Below are positions 55,525-64,000 of a stretch of DNA of 64,000 nucleotides, piece after piece (the first letter of the stretch is position 1; every line of letters starts with the position of its first letter). This DNA comes from Streptococcus mitis B6. Its GTDB lineage: Bacteria > Bacillota > Bacilli > Lactobacillales > Streptococcaceae. The position numbers were made by a program, and so were the translations under genes. The notes under the pieces were generated by a model. That model did not search any database, was not told where the DNA came from, and saw only the letters and a list, made by a program, of their open reading frames with translations. The stretch is from the NCBI RefSeq assembly GCF_000027165.1, contig NC_013853.1, positions 1,612,001 to 1,676,000 on the forward strand. Reading direction: 5' to 3'.

Positions 55525-56797
55525 ATGATCTTAAGTTTTCTAGATAACGCTGGGCTGTCTCTAAGTTAAAGGTTTTATCTGCAATAAGGCGCTCTACTAG
55601 GCAAGCAACTTCAGATTCACTAGCACCTGCTAGGAGTGCCAAGGATTTGGCCTGCAATTTCATGTGACCTTGCTGAATCCCTGTACTCACCAAGGCTTTG
55701 AGGGCTGCAAAATTTTGGGTAAGACCGATAGACACGATAATCTGGGCTAATTCTTTGGCAGAAGGATTTCCCAGTAGTTCATGACTGAGAGCTACACGAG
55801 GGTTGAGACCGATAGAACCGCCCTTGGTCGCTACAGGCATAGGCAAGGTCATCTCACCGACCAATTCTTCTCTTTCAAGATCCAGCGTCCATCGGCTAAG
55901 ACCTTGATAGCGTCCGTCTTGACTGGCAAAAGCATGGGCCCCAGATTCGATGGCACGCCAGTCATTACCAGTGGCAATCAAAATGGCATCAATACCATTA
56001 AAAATTCCTTTATTATGAGTAGCAGCACGATACGGATCAGCCTGCGCAAATTGGCTAGCCAAAGCGATTTTCTCCGCAATTTCTCGTCCTTGATCCTTTT
56101 GGCGACTCAAGTAGCGAAAAGCGATACGACAACTTGCAGTCACCAGAGAATCGGTCGCGTAATTAGACAGAATTCCCATGAGACTCTGTCCCTGACTCAG
56201 TTCTTCTAAGACTGGTTTCAAGGCTTCCAGCATGGTGTTGAGCATATTAGCACCCATGGCTTCCTGGGTATCGACATGGAGATAAACAACGAGAAAGTCT
56301 GTTTCACCTTTGATCTGCTCTACATGCAAATCACGCGCCCCACCTCCTCGTTTAACGATAGAAGGATAGGCTTGATTGGCAAGTTCTAAGAGTTCTGCTT
56401 TCTTGTCGGAAATCTTCTCTAGCGCTAGATCAGAATCAGCAACTTGATAAAGGGCTACCTGCCCAATCATCTGGCGCTCATGGACTTGAGCATTAAAACC
56501 ACCTGCACGCTTGATGATTTTACTGGCATAGCAAGCCGCAGCAACCACGGACGGTTCTTCTGTCACATAGGGAACTGTGTATTCCTGACCGTTAACGAGA
56601 ACCTCTGGGACCAGCGAATAAGGCAGAGAAAAAGTTCCCACTACATTCTCACTCAGCTGGTCTGCCACAGTCACACTCATCTGTTCATCCTGCTCTAAAC
56701 TCCCTTGTCTCTCAGGACTAAGGAGTGCCTGAGCTTTTAACAGCTCGAGGCGCTCTTGGTATGATTTTTTAAAAAATCCATTCCAACTTATCTTCAT
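55523..56797 (-). CDS. mvaA: hydroxymethylglutaryl-CoA reductase, class II
   Basis: Reduces HMG-CoA to mevalonate, the committed step to isoprenoids in streptococci. The 424-residue length fits class II enzymes. Catalytic residues are readable in TEEPSVVAAACY (Glu), ATHNKGIFNGID (Lys), DTQEAMGANMLN and IQQGHMKLQAKS (His). It starts one base inside the mvaS stop, so the pair is co-translated. Confidence 0.94.
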   Translation of the reverse strand: MKISWNGFFKKSYQERLELLKAQALLSPERQGSLEQDEQMSVTVADQLSENVVGTFSLPYSLVPEVLVNGQEYTVPYVTEEPSVVAAACYASKIIKRAGGFNAQVHERQMIGQVALYQVADSDLALEKISDKKAELLELANQAYPSIVKRGGGARDLHVEQIKGETDFLVVYLHVDTQEAMGANMLNTMLEALKPVLEELSQGQSLMGILSNYATDSLVTASCRIAFRYLSRQKDQGREIAEKIALASQFAQADPYRAATHNKGIFNGIDAILIATGNDWRAIESGAHAFASQDGRYQGLSRWTLDLEREELVGEMTLPMPVATKGGSIGLNPRVALSHELLGNPSAKELAQIIVSIGLTQNFAALKALVSTGIQQGHMKLQAKSLALLAGASESEVACLVERLIADKTFNLETAQRYLENLRS

Positions 56798-57969
56798 TAT
56801 TTCTCAACCTTGCTATAACGGCGTTGGTGGTCAACAATTTCAACCAAAGCAAAATCTTGATTTTCATATCCAGAAAACTGGGCAGAGTTTGTTTCATCTA
56901 AGTCTACTTCTTCAAAGAAGACTTTTTCATAGTCTGCAACAGACAGGGCAGTTCGTTGGTTGAGCTTGTTCAAACGGTCTTTATCCAAATAAACTTCATA
57001 TCCTTCAACCAATTCACCACTGAAGAACTCAGCCACAGCCCCGCTTCCATAACTATAAAGGGCGATTTTATCCCCAGCTTTCAAGCTATCTGTATTTTCC
57101 AAGAGAGACAAAAGTCCAAGGAAAAGCGAACCTGTGTAGATATTCCCCACCTTTTGACTGTAGAGAATAGACTGGTCAAAATGGTTTTGCAAGAGGTCTT
57201 TTTTCTCCTGAGGCAGGCTCTTATCCATGATTTTTTTCAAGCCTTTTAGCGCCAATTTAGGATAAGGCAAGTGGAAGCAAACAGCTGCAAAATCATCCAA
57301 AGTAAGCTGGTAGCGTTTTTGATATTCAAGCCAAGTCGTTTTCAAACTATCCAAGTATTGTTGGGTAGAATAGACACCATTTACATAAGGGGTTGTTGAG
57401 TAATTTGGACGCCAAAAATCCATAATGTCACGAGTCTGAGCCACATTGTCATTATTAAAGGCCATAATGCGTGGATTCTGTGTAATCAACATGGCCACAC
57501 TGCCAGCACCCTGAGTTGGTTCTCCTGGAGTTTCAATACCGTACTTGGCAATATCACTGGCAATGACCAAGACCTTGGACTCTGGAGAATTTTCCACATG
57601 CAATTTGGCATAATGAAGGGCAGCTGTCGCTCCATAGCAGGCTTCTTTAATCTCGAAACTACGAGCAAAGGGCTGGATCCCCAACAATCCATGCACAAAG
57701 ACGGCAGCAGCCTTACTCTGGTCGATTCCTGACTCAGTAGCCACAATGACCATATCAATTTCTGCCCTTTCTTGCTCAGTTAAAATAGAGTCACTAGCAC
57801 TGGCTGCCAAGGTCACGATATCCTCAGTTAGAGGCGCAATACTCAATTCCTTGAGTAAGAGTCCTTTGCTTAATTTTTCAGGGTCAATTCCCCTCGCTTC
57901 TGCTAAGTCTTGTAATTTCAAGACATATTGACTGGTCGCAAAACCAATCTTATCAATACCGATTGTCAT
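56797..57969 (-). CDS. mvaS: hydroxymethylglutaryl-CoA synthase
   Basis: Condenses acetoacetyl-CoA and acetyl-CoA to HMG-CoA. The 390-residue protein has catalytic Cys in EIKEACYGATAAL, His in CFHLPYPKLALKG and Glu in VATESGIDQSK. Start ATG 57967-57969 (MTIGIDKIGF) follows AGAGGTAAAT; the longer frame to 57993 is rejected. A TGATAAAAT extended -10 is found about 40 bp upstream. Confidence 0.94.
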   Translation of the reverse strand: MTIGIDKIGFATSQYVLKLQDLAEARGIDPEKLSKGLLLKELSIAPLTEDIVTLAASASDSILTEQERAEIDMVIVATESGIDQSKAAAVFVHGLLGIQPFARSFEIKEACYGATAALHYAKLHVENSPESKVLVIASDIAKYGIETPGEPTQGAGSVAMLITQNPRIMAFNNDNVAQTRDIMDFWRPNYSTTPYVNGVYSTQQYLDSLKTTWLEYQKRYQLTLDDFAAVCFHLPYPKLALKGLKKIMDKSLPQEKKDLLQNHFDQSILYSQKVGNIYTGSLFLGLLSLLENTDSLKAGDKIALYSYGSGAVAEFFSGELVEGYEVYLDKDRLNKLNQRTALSVADYEKVFFEEVDLDETNSAQFSGYENQDFALVEIVDHQRRYSKVEK

Positions 57970-58042
57970 ATTTACCTCTATTTTATCATTCATGTAAAAA
58001 ATCGTTCTATACTATTTTATCACAAATGGCAGTAAAAGAGAG

Positions 58043-58071
58043 AAAAAAGACTTGATTCACCAAATCAAGTC
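58043..58071 (-). terminator. terminator of the ThrE-type exporter genes
   Basis: Minus strand GACTTGATT TGGTG AATCAAGTC followed by TTTTTT. Confidence 0.85.
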
Positions 58072-58081
58072 CCTTATTATT

Positions 58082-58531
58082 CTAATTATTTTGCTGCTTT
58101 CGTAAGTGAGAATAGAGTCTGAGAATCACTGTTCCACTAGCCATTCCAATGGAAATCACCAAAGCCAACATAACAACCAAGGTTGCACTAGCAATGGCAT
58201 GACTGTAATCTCCTGTCACAAAAAAGGCAGTTGTCCGATAGGAGAGATAACCCGGAACCAGAGGTGCCAAGATGGCCAAGATAAAGACCACAGCAGGTGT
58301 CTTATAAAGAATACTTAAAATCTGGCTGACACAAGAACCGATAATGGCTGCAATAAAAGTAGCCACAATAACATTGGTCGGTTCCTTGAGCAAAAGATAA
58401 ATTAGCCAGACAGCCATGCCCAAAATCCCTCCAGGTAAAAGCATAGAGCGTTGCACATTGAGTACGATTAAAAATGTAATAATGGCAAGAAGACTTGCTA
58501 CTGCTTGTAATAAAAAGGTCGTTAGTGTCAT
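58082..58531 (-). CDS. threonine/serine exporter, small subunit (DUF3815-type)
   Basis: 149-residue membrane protein with about four segments (LLAIITFLIVLNVQ; FILAILAPLVPGYLSYR). It corresponds to the C-terminal half of single-chain ThrE exporters; here the transporter is split into two genes. The large-subunit gene ends 1 bp upstream. Substrate assignment is by family only. Confidence 0.8.
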   Translation of the reverse strand: MTLTTFLLQAVASLLAIITFLIVLNVQRSMLLPGGILGMAVWLIYLLLKEPTNVIVATFIAAIIGSCVSQILSILYKTPAVVFILAILAPLVPGYLSYRTTAFFVTGDYSHAIASATLVVMLALVISIGMASGTVILRLYSHLRKQQNN

Positions 58532-58532
58532 A

Positions 58533-59291
58533 TTAGTTCATCAATACTAAGGCGACAGAAGTTCCTGCCCCTAAAGCAAGGGTAATGAGCAGGGATTCAA
58601 ACATCTTGCTCATACCAGAGTTTATGTGATTAGTCATAATATCACGAACCGCATTGGTCAAAGCAATTCCTGGTACAAAAGGCATGACCGCACCAGCTAT
58701 AATCAAATCTGCTGTTGAAGGAAAGCCTGTGTAGCGAGCCCAAAACTGGGCTATCATCCCAAAGACAAAGGCTCCAGCAAAGGCTGTCACAAAAGGAATT
58801 CGGATAAACTTCTCCACATAGAGGGAAAAGGCAAAACCAAATAAGGTCGCCACTCCTGCCCCAAGTGCGTCGTAGATATTTCCACTAAACATAACTGAAA
58901 AGAAAGGAGCACTAAAAGTCGCAGCCAAAGTTACCTGCAACTTAGTATAAGGAAGGGGTTGGGATTGTAAGGCCGTCAATTGCTTAAAGGCCGTTTCTAA
59001 ATCAATTTGCCCCCCAACCAGCTGACGAGAAATTTGGTTCACATCACAGACTTTTTCTATGTTATAAGAAGAGGAGGTTACGCGCTTCATTCGCGAAATA
59101 TTGGTATTTTCAATGGAGAAAAAGATGGCGGCAGGCATGGCAAGAACATTGCAATCCACAATCCCCTGCGAATGCGCAATCCGAATCATGGTATCTTCTA
59201 CGCGATGAATCTCTGAACCACTTTTGAGAAGAATGGTTCCAGCTAACATAATCACATCGATTACGGCATTTAATTCTCTTGATTCTTCCAT
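58533..59291 (-). CDS. threonine/serine exporter, large subunit (DUF1212-type)
   Basis: 252-residue protein with the ThrE N-terminal motif SGSEIHRVEDTMIRIA, a cytoplasmic region to about residue 120, and five hydrophobic segments ending LALGAGTSVALVLMN. Start ATG 59289-59291 follows GGAGGCAAGC. Paired with the small subunit downstream. Both lie between stkP and mvaS and read in the same direction. Confidence 0.83.
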   Translation of the reverse strand: MEESRELNAVIDVIMLAGTILLKSGSEIHRVEDTMIRIAHSQGIVDCNVLAMPAAIFFSIENTNISRMKRVTSSSYNIEKVCDVNQISRQLVGGQIDLETAFKQLTALQSQPLPYTKLQVTLAATFSAPFFSVMFSGNIYDALGAGVATLFGFAFSLYVEKFIRIPFVTAFAGAFVFGMIAQFWARYTGFPSTADLIIAGAVMPFVPGIALTNAVRDIMTNHINSGMSKMFESLLITLALGAGTSVALVLMN

Positions 59292-59340
59292 GCTTGCCTC
59301 CTTTTATCAACTCCCTCTATTCTATCACAAATCTGGAGTC

Positions 59341-59376
59341 AAAAAAAATCTTTGCCATGAAATCATGACAAAGATT
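59341..59376 (-). terminator. stkP terminator
   Basis: Minus strand AATCTTTGTCATGA ... TCATGGCAAAGATT followed by TTTTTT, directly after the stkP stop. Confidence 0.9.
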
Positions 59377-59379
59377 CGT

Positions 59380-61278
59380 TTAATCACGTGAATTTTCGTG
59401 GTTGCCTTCACTACTTGACTGAGTAGTAGGTGCATTCCCTCGTTGATTTCCTTGTTGGTTCCCCTGACTTGGTGTTGTAGTAGAACCTTGGTTTCCACGT
59501 TGGGATGGTGCTGATGATGACGTTAACGGCGGTGTTTTTGGTTTGTAGATTGAAATCTTGACACGCGTCTTAGTCAAATCAACCTTTTCACCCGCTTTTG
59601 GACTCTGTTCAACGACTGTACCCTCAGCAGTTCCATCAGGAGCTGTCGACACTTCCACAACTTCAATATTGGCTTCTTTAATACCGACAATTTGAACGAG
59701 ATTGTTTTTAGTAAATTCAAGACTAGATCCTGTATAACTTGGCATGGCAACGCTGGTTACTTTCTTAGCAACGGTTAAGGTAATCGTTGATGCCTTGCTC
59801 AAATCATAGGTTGTTCCAGCAGCTGGACTCTGTCTGAGAACGGTTCCTGCTTCGCTCTCGCTTGATTCTTCTTCCTCAATCTTGATGAGATTTTCAGGAA
59901 CCTTCTTCTGCTTGAGTTCTGCAATAACATCTGTTGATTTACGGCCGATATAATTGCTCAATTGGAAAGATTGCTTGCCTGATGAGACAACCAAATTGAT
60001 TTTCGTTCCTTCTTTTCGAGTCTTTCCAGCTTCAGGATCTGTACGGATAATCCGCCCTTCTTCCACCTTTTCACTAGCCTCTGATTTCTCCTCGCCAATC
60101 TCAAAATTGGCTTTCTTGAGCGTTTCCTTGGCTTCCGCAACTGTCTGACCTGCCACATCTGGAATGGCAATGGTTGCAGGAGTTCTGGATAGTATCCAAA
60201 TAAGAGAAGCTGCCACCAATACAATGCTGGCCAACAAAATCATATAACGAACTCTAAATTTTCGTTTCTTAACAGGCTTGGTTACGTAATTGTCTTCTGA
60301 AACCTGCTGACTCGGCTTCGTAGTCTGTGGCTTCGGACTTTGTGTTTGCACCTTAGGAATCGAGGTCAAGGTACTCTGGGATACCTTTGGTAGTGTCTTG
60401 GTGTCCGCCTTAGTCGCATCGTCAAAGACCAGCTTTGGTTCATTACGACGATTATAAGACAAACTACTAGACAAATCCACATACATTTCAGCTACTGATT
60501 TGTAGCGATCTGTCAATTTCTTGGCAGTTGCCTTGATAACAACATTTTCCAAAGCCTGAGGCACAGATGGATTTTCATCAATAACTGAGGGCAGTGGTTT
60601 CTGGAAATGCTGAAGGGCAATGGTCACCGCACTATCTCCATCGTAAGGAATATGACCTGTCAGCATCTCATAGAAAATAATCCCCATGGCATAGATATCA
60701 CTCTGTACAGTCGCCTTCGAACCACGCGCCTGCTCAGGTGACAAGTAATGAACTGAGCCCAGCATAGAGTTAGTCTGAGTCAGACTCGTCTCTGCAAAGG
60801 CTACTGCAATCCCAAAGTCTGTAACCTTGGCAGTCCCATCCGGTGTCAAGAGGATATTTTGAGGTTTTAAGTCCCTGTGAACAATTCCTCTGGTATGGGC
60901 CAAACGCATGGCTAGGAGGATTTGTCCCATGATACGGACGGCTTCTTCATTAGAAAGAGGATAGTGTTCCTTGATATAACGTTTGAGGTCTAGTCCAGCA
61001 ACATACTCCATTGCAAGATACTGTTGACCGTCTTCCTCACCAATATCTGTTATCCGAACGATATGAGGATGGTCTAGATCTGCCATAGCTCTCGCTTCAC
61101 GCTGAAAACGAGCTACAGCTATCGGGTCCGTCTGGTAGTTGGTCCTCAGGACCTTCACTGCCACTTCTTCTCCGTCTAGAATTAAATCCTTGGCCAAATA
61201 GACATCTGCCATGCCTCCTCGGCCAATCTGTTTCACAATCCGATAGCGTCCGGCAAAAATCTTGCCGATTTGGATCAT
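59380..61278 (-). CDS. stkP: eukaryotic-type Ser/Thr kinase with three PASTA repeats
   Basis: Membrane kinase that senses wall material and controls division. The 632-residue protein has the kinase domain (about 1-275; [31 protein letters not shown]), a charged juxtamembrane region, one membrane segment ([18 protein letters not shown], near 345) and three PASTA repeats: from [14 protein letters not shown], from [13 protein letters not shown], and from [14 protein letters not shown]. The last ~55 residues are a Ser/Thr/Gln/Asn/Gly-rich tail where pneumococcal StkP has a fourth PASTA. It overlaps phpP by 4 bp. Confidence 0.93.
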   Translation of the reverse strand: MIQIGKIFAGRYRIVKQIGRGGMADVYLAKDLILDGEEVAVKVLRTNYQTDPIAVARFQREARAMADLDHPHIVRITDIGEEDGQQYLAMEYVAGLDLKRYIKEHYPLSNEEAVRIMGQILLAMRLAHTRGIVHRDLKPQNILLTPDGTAKVTDFGIAVAFAETSLTQTNSMLGSVHYLSPEQARGSKATVQSDIYAMGIIFYEMLTGHIPYDGDSAVTIALQHFQKPLPSVIDENPSVPQALENVVIKATAKKLTDRYKSVAEMYVDLSSSLSYNRRNEPKLVFDDATKADTKTLPKVSQSTLTSIPKVQTQSPKPQTTKPSQQVSEDNYVTKPVKKRKFRVRYMILLASIVLVAASLIWILSRTPATIAIPDVAGQTVAEAKETLKKANFEIGEEKSEASEKVEEGRIIRTDPEAGKTRKEGTKINLVVSSGKQSFQLSNYIGRKSTDVIAELKQKKVPENLIKIEEEESSESEAGTVLRQSPAAGTTYDLSKASTITLTVAKKVTSVAMPSYTGSSLEFTKNNLVQIVGIKEANIEVVEVSTAPDGTAEGTVVEQSPKAGEKVDLTKTRVKISIYKPKTPPLTSSSAPSQRGNQGSTTTPSQGNQQGNQRGNAPTTQSSSEGNHENSRD

Positions 61279-62015
61279 TCTGCATCCTCCTCGTTCATAG
61301 AAACAAGGGCAACCGTAATGTTGTCTAAACCTCCTGCATTGTTAGCAAAACGCACGAGCGTCGCTGTTTTATCTGCCAAAGGAATATCACTGGTTACAAT
61401 ATCACAAATCTCACTGCCTGAAATCATGTTGGTCAAACCATCACTATTGAGCAAGAGATAGTCTCCTAGCTCAAGGGTAATTATTCCAAAATCAGGTTGA
61501 ACTTCATCTTTTTGACCGATAGACTGGGTAATAATATTTTTCTGTGGGTGGCTAGCTGCTTCTTCTGGCGTCAATTGACCTGCCTTGAGCAATTCATTGA
61601 CCAAGGAATGATCGCTCGTTAACTGGTGGTATTCTTCTCCACGAATCAAACCGATACGAGAATCACCAATGTGGGCATAGATAGCCTGATTGCCAATAAT
61701 AGCAACAGCCTCAAGAGTTGTTCCCATTCCTTTATAGGCATCATCTTGTCCAAGTTGATGAATCTTTTGATTTTCAATTTCTAGGTAATTGGCGAACCAT
61801 TCACGCACTTCATTGACTGTATCGATTTGGGTATCAACCCAAGCTATACCTAGGTCTGTTACTGCCATTTCACTAGCAATATTTCCTGCGCGATGACCTC
61901 CCATCCCATCAGCTAAAATAATCATGGTACGTCCAGCTCTATTGACATAGTGGTTGACATAGTCTTGGTTATTTGTTCGTTTCTGACCAACATCTGTTAA
62001 TAATGAAATTTCCAT
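61275..62015 (-). CDS. phpP: PP2C-type protein phosphatase
   Basis: Dephosphorylates StkP and its substrates. The 246-residue PPM phosphatase has metal-site motifs [32 protein letters not shown] and [10 protein letters not shown]. The stop overlaps the stkP start (ATGA type), the usual kinase-phosphatase coupling. It follows rsmB by 14 bp. Confidence 0.94.
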   Translation of the reverse strand: MEISLLTDVGQKRTNNQDYVNHYVNRAGRTMIILADGMGGHRAGNIASEMAVTDLGIAWVDTQIDTVNEVREWFANYLEIENQKIHQLGQDDAYKGMGTTLEAVAIIGNQAIYAHIGDSRIGLIRGEEYHQLTSDHSLVNELLKAGQLTPEEAASHPQKNIITQSIGQKDEVQPDFGIITLELGDYLLLNSDGLTNMISGSEICDIVTSDIPLADKTATLVRFANNAGGLDNITVALVSMNEEDAE

Positions 62016-62029
62016 GTGTTAGTTCCTTC

Positions 62030-63346
62030 CTAATCCGATATCTTGCGAAATTGACTGATGAAGAATCCATCACTTCCATACAATTCAGGTGTGATGAGGA
62101 TACAGCCATCTTTCATGATATCCTTACATTCATGTTCTAGTGTTACCTGCTCAAATTCAGGATGACTTTCTAAAAATGCCTGTACGACTTGAAAGTTCTC
62201 CTCTGAGACAATAGTACAGGTACTATAAGTTATTATACCACCTTTGCGTAGTGTTTGACAAACACTACCTAATATTTCTAGCTGAATTTCCTGCAAGGAA
62301 GCGAAATCTGCCGTTTCTTTATTGTATTTGATGTCTGGTTTTCGGCGCAGAAGACCGATTCCTGAACAGGGAGCATCCACCAAAATCTTATCAAAAGAAT
62401 CCTGACCAAAAAACTCATGTACCTTTCTGGCATCCAATTTTTGCGTTTGAACCCGATCCGCCACACCCAGACGTTGGGCATTTTCTTGGATTAAGTCCAA
62501 CTTGTGGTCATACAAGTCCAGAGCAGTAACCTGACCTGTCGTGAGATAAGAGGCTATATGGGCTGTTTTTCCACCTGGAGCTGCACAGGCATCTAGAACC
62601 TGCTCATCACCTTGTAAATCAAGCGTCGGAGCAACAAGCTGACTGGACTCGTCTTGGATGGTAATGGCTCCATCCGCAAACAAATCATGGCCTGCAAAAT
62701 GCCCCTGCTCCTTAACCAAACCAGAAGGAGACAAGGATGACTCACTGGCCTCCAACAAGGCTTGGATTTCCTCTTTTCGTCCTAAGTCTGTTACACGAAT
62801 GCTGGCCTTGTTTCGCACCAAAAGACTTTCAAAGATAGCTTGCGCTCGCTCTTCTCCGTATTCTTCCTTGAGCTTGGCAACTAGCCAAACTGGGAGAGAA
62901 TAGGCAATGGAATCACGCTTGTTTTTTCGTTTGATGCTAGCAATATCTGGCCAGCCTTCACGCAGAATACGACGAAGGACGGCGTTGACTAATTTTTCAC
63001 TGCCTTTTTTACGAACTTTGGCCAATTCCACTGCTTCATTGACCACAGCATGATCTGGAATCTTGTTCAAATAGCGGAGCTGGTAGGCACTCATGAGAAG
63101 AAGGACATAAAGCCAACTATCTAACTGGTCTCTGTCTTCGATAAAGTGGGACAGATACCATTCTAGAGTCAGTTTACGGGCTACCGTTCCATAGACCAGC
63201 TCGGTCACCAAGCCCTTGTCTGCTACCGAAAGTTGACTTCCCTTGAGATGCTTATTCAAGGCGATGTTTGAGTATGCTTGATTGATAAAGACATCTTCTA
63301 ATACCGCTAGGGCTAAACTTCTAGCCGTTTCTACTTTAGTCACCAA
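62030..63346 (-). CDS. rsmB: 16S rRNA m5C967 methyltransferase
   Basis: Methylates C967 of 16S rRNA. The 438-residue protein has an N-terminal NusB-like RNA-binding domain ([13 protein letters not shown]), SAM site [13 protein letters not shown], and the two catalytic Cys in [15 protein letters not shown] and [11 protein letters not shown]. It overlaps the end of fmt by 11 bp and precedes phpP (fmt-rsmB-phpP-stkP order, the common Firmicutes layout). Confidence 0.94.
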   Translation of the reverse strand: MVTKVETARSLALAVLEDVFINQAYSNIALNKHLKGSQLSVADKGLVTELVYGTVARKLTLEWYLSHFIEDRDQLDSWLYVLLLMSAYQLRYLNKIPDHAVVNEAVELAKVRKKGSEKLVNAVLRRILREGWPDIASIKRKNKRDSIAYSLPVWLVAKLKEEYGEERAQAIFESLLVRNKASIRVTDLGRKEEIQALLEASESSLSPSGLVKEQGHFAGHDLFADGAITIQDESSQLVAPTLDLQGDEQVLDACAAPGGKTAHIASYLTTGQVTALDLYDHKLDLIQENAQRLGVADRVQTQKLDARKVHEFFGQDSFDKILVDAPCSGIGLLRRKPDIKYNKETADFASLQEIQLEILGSVCQTLRKGGIITYSTCTIVSEENFQVVQAFLESHPEFEQVTLEHECKDIMKDGCILITPELYGSDGFFISQFRKISD

Positions 63347-64000
63347 ATCGTTCTCCTACAGTCAATGTACGTCCAACTCCGTTGAGGAAGGAAGCAATGT
63401 CCATCTTAGGTTTACCAGCTGGCTGCACTTGTTTGAGGGATAGAGCCCCTTCTGCCGTTGCGACAATCAATTCTTTCTTGCCGATAGAAAGGATTTCACC
63501 TGGATTGCCCTGACCTTCTACTGCTAGGGCTTCATAAATCTTAAAGCGGTCACCCTTAAGGAAAGTATGGGCAACAGGCCACGGATTCATTCCACGGATT
63601 TGGTTGAAAAGTTGACGATTGCTTTTAGTCCAGTCCAATTTTTCTTCTTCTGGCTTGATATTTGGAGAAAAGGTAACTTGGCTTTGTTCTTGCGGTTCAG
63701 GTTTGATGTCACCAGCAATGTAGGCAGGCAAAGTATCCAAAAGCAAATCGCGACCAACAAGAGCTAATTTCTCAAACAAGGTCCCGACATTGTCCTCATC
63801 CGTAATCGGAATACTACGACGAGAAATCATATCCCCTGCATCCATTTCCTTAACCATTTCCATAATGGTCACACCAGCTTCCTCATCTCCTTGAATCAAG
63901 GCATAATGGATTGGCGCTCCACCACGATGTTTAGGAAGAAGAGAAGCGTGAACATTGACCGCAAAGTCCATGCTATCAAGGAGTTTACTTGGGAGAAACT
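63336..64000 (-). CDS. fmt: methionyl-tRNA formyltransferase (partial, N-terminus outside window)
   Basis: Formylates initiator Met-tRNA. The frame stays open to the window edge, so roughly the first 90 residues are missing; about 221 are visible. [27 protein letters not shown] includes the catalytic Asn-His region with the SLLP signature, and [15 protein letters not shown] follows. The C-terminal tRNA-binding domain is complete. First of the fmt-rsmB-phpP-stkP genes seen here. Confidence 0.95.
   Translation of the reverse strand, partial: FLPSKLLDSMDFAVNVHASLLPKHRGGAPIHYALIQGDEEAGVTIMEMVKEMDAGDMISRRSIPITDEDNVGTLFEKLALVGRDLLLDTLPAYIAGDIKPEPQEQSQVTFSPNIKPEEEKLDWTKSNRQLFNQIRGMNPWPVAHTFLKGDRFKIYEALAVEGQGNPGEILSIGKKELIVATAEGALSLKQVQPAGKPKMDIASFLNGVGRTLTVGERFGD

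Noticed and set aside
1..64000. CRISPR array
   Set aside because: No series of regularly spaced identical repeats of 25-40 bp was seen; the repeats present are BOX and hairpin elements.

Overview
The window is chromosomal DNA of a mitis-group Streptococcus, from the S. pneumoniae / S. mitis / S. pseudopneumoniae cluster. The evidence is five BOX elements (including boxA sequence with the well-known GGCAAGGCGACG core), the murM-murN pair, the phpP-stkP pair, ldcB, and pneumococcus-like gene order over long stretches. The fit to S. pneumoniae is not exact. StkP has three PASTA repeats instead of four, and blocks that I remember as far apart in pneumococcal genomes (rplA to metE, and dedA-scr-mva-stkP-fmt) lie close together here. 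I favour S. mitis or a close relative; this is inference from memory of gene order.

Layout. 1-38.4 kb is mostly housekeeping on the minus strand: rplK-rplA; pepA-HIT-ldcB; brnQ; a rhodanese; a uracil-DNA-glycosylase-like gene; nitroreductase-pepV; the plus-strand lipoprotein aatB; uvrC-phosphoesterase; murM-murN-matrixin; estA; rnjB; recJ; a plus-strand polar amino-acid ABC transporter with one frameshifted permease; msmK; a long pnp-cysE-GNAT-cysS-mrnC-pucR-like cluster; and metE-metF with a MET-box, next to a complete IS1182-family element.

38.5-48.3 kb is the accessory region. It is a defence island holding a type I restriction-modification operon in the order hsdM-rhuM-hsdS-hsdS'-hsdS''-hsdR, preceded by a two-gene AT-rich unit (a large protein with a nuclease-like C-terminus, and a DUF4238 protein). 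The hsdS region is the most interesting part of the window. It is split into three target-recognition modules by two simple sequence repeats (G9 and AGAGT x3), and the first module carries a 12-bp x3 repeat encoding TSEL in its spacer helix. Loss of one G fuses modules 1 and 2 into a normal-length HsdS; loss of one AGAGT unit fuses modules 2 and 3. This looks like a phase-variable and spacing-variable restriction specificity locus.

48.8-64 kb returns to core genes: a DedA/VTT protein; the divergent sucrose locus scrK, scrA / scrB-scrR with ScrR-like operators and cre sites; the mevalonate genes mvaS-mvaA; a two-part threonine/serine exporter; and fmt-rsmB-phpP-stkP.

Two non-coding stretches stand out. 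Upstream of pnp are three copies of an approximately 90-bp bidirectional terminator-like hairpin element. Between dedA and scrK two identical 31-bp terminators flank a region with nested inverted repeats. rplA and fmt run off the ends of the window.
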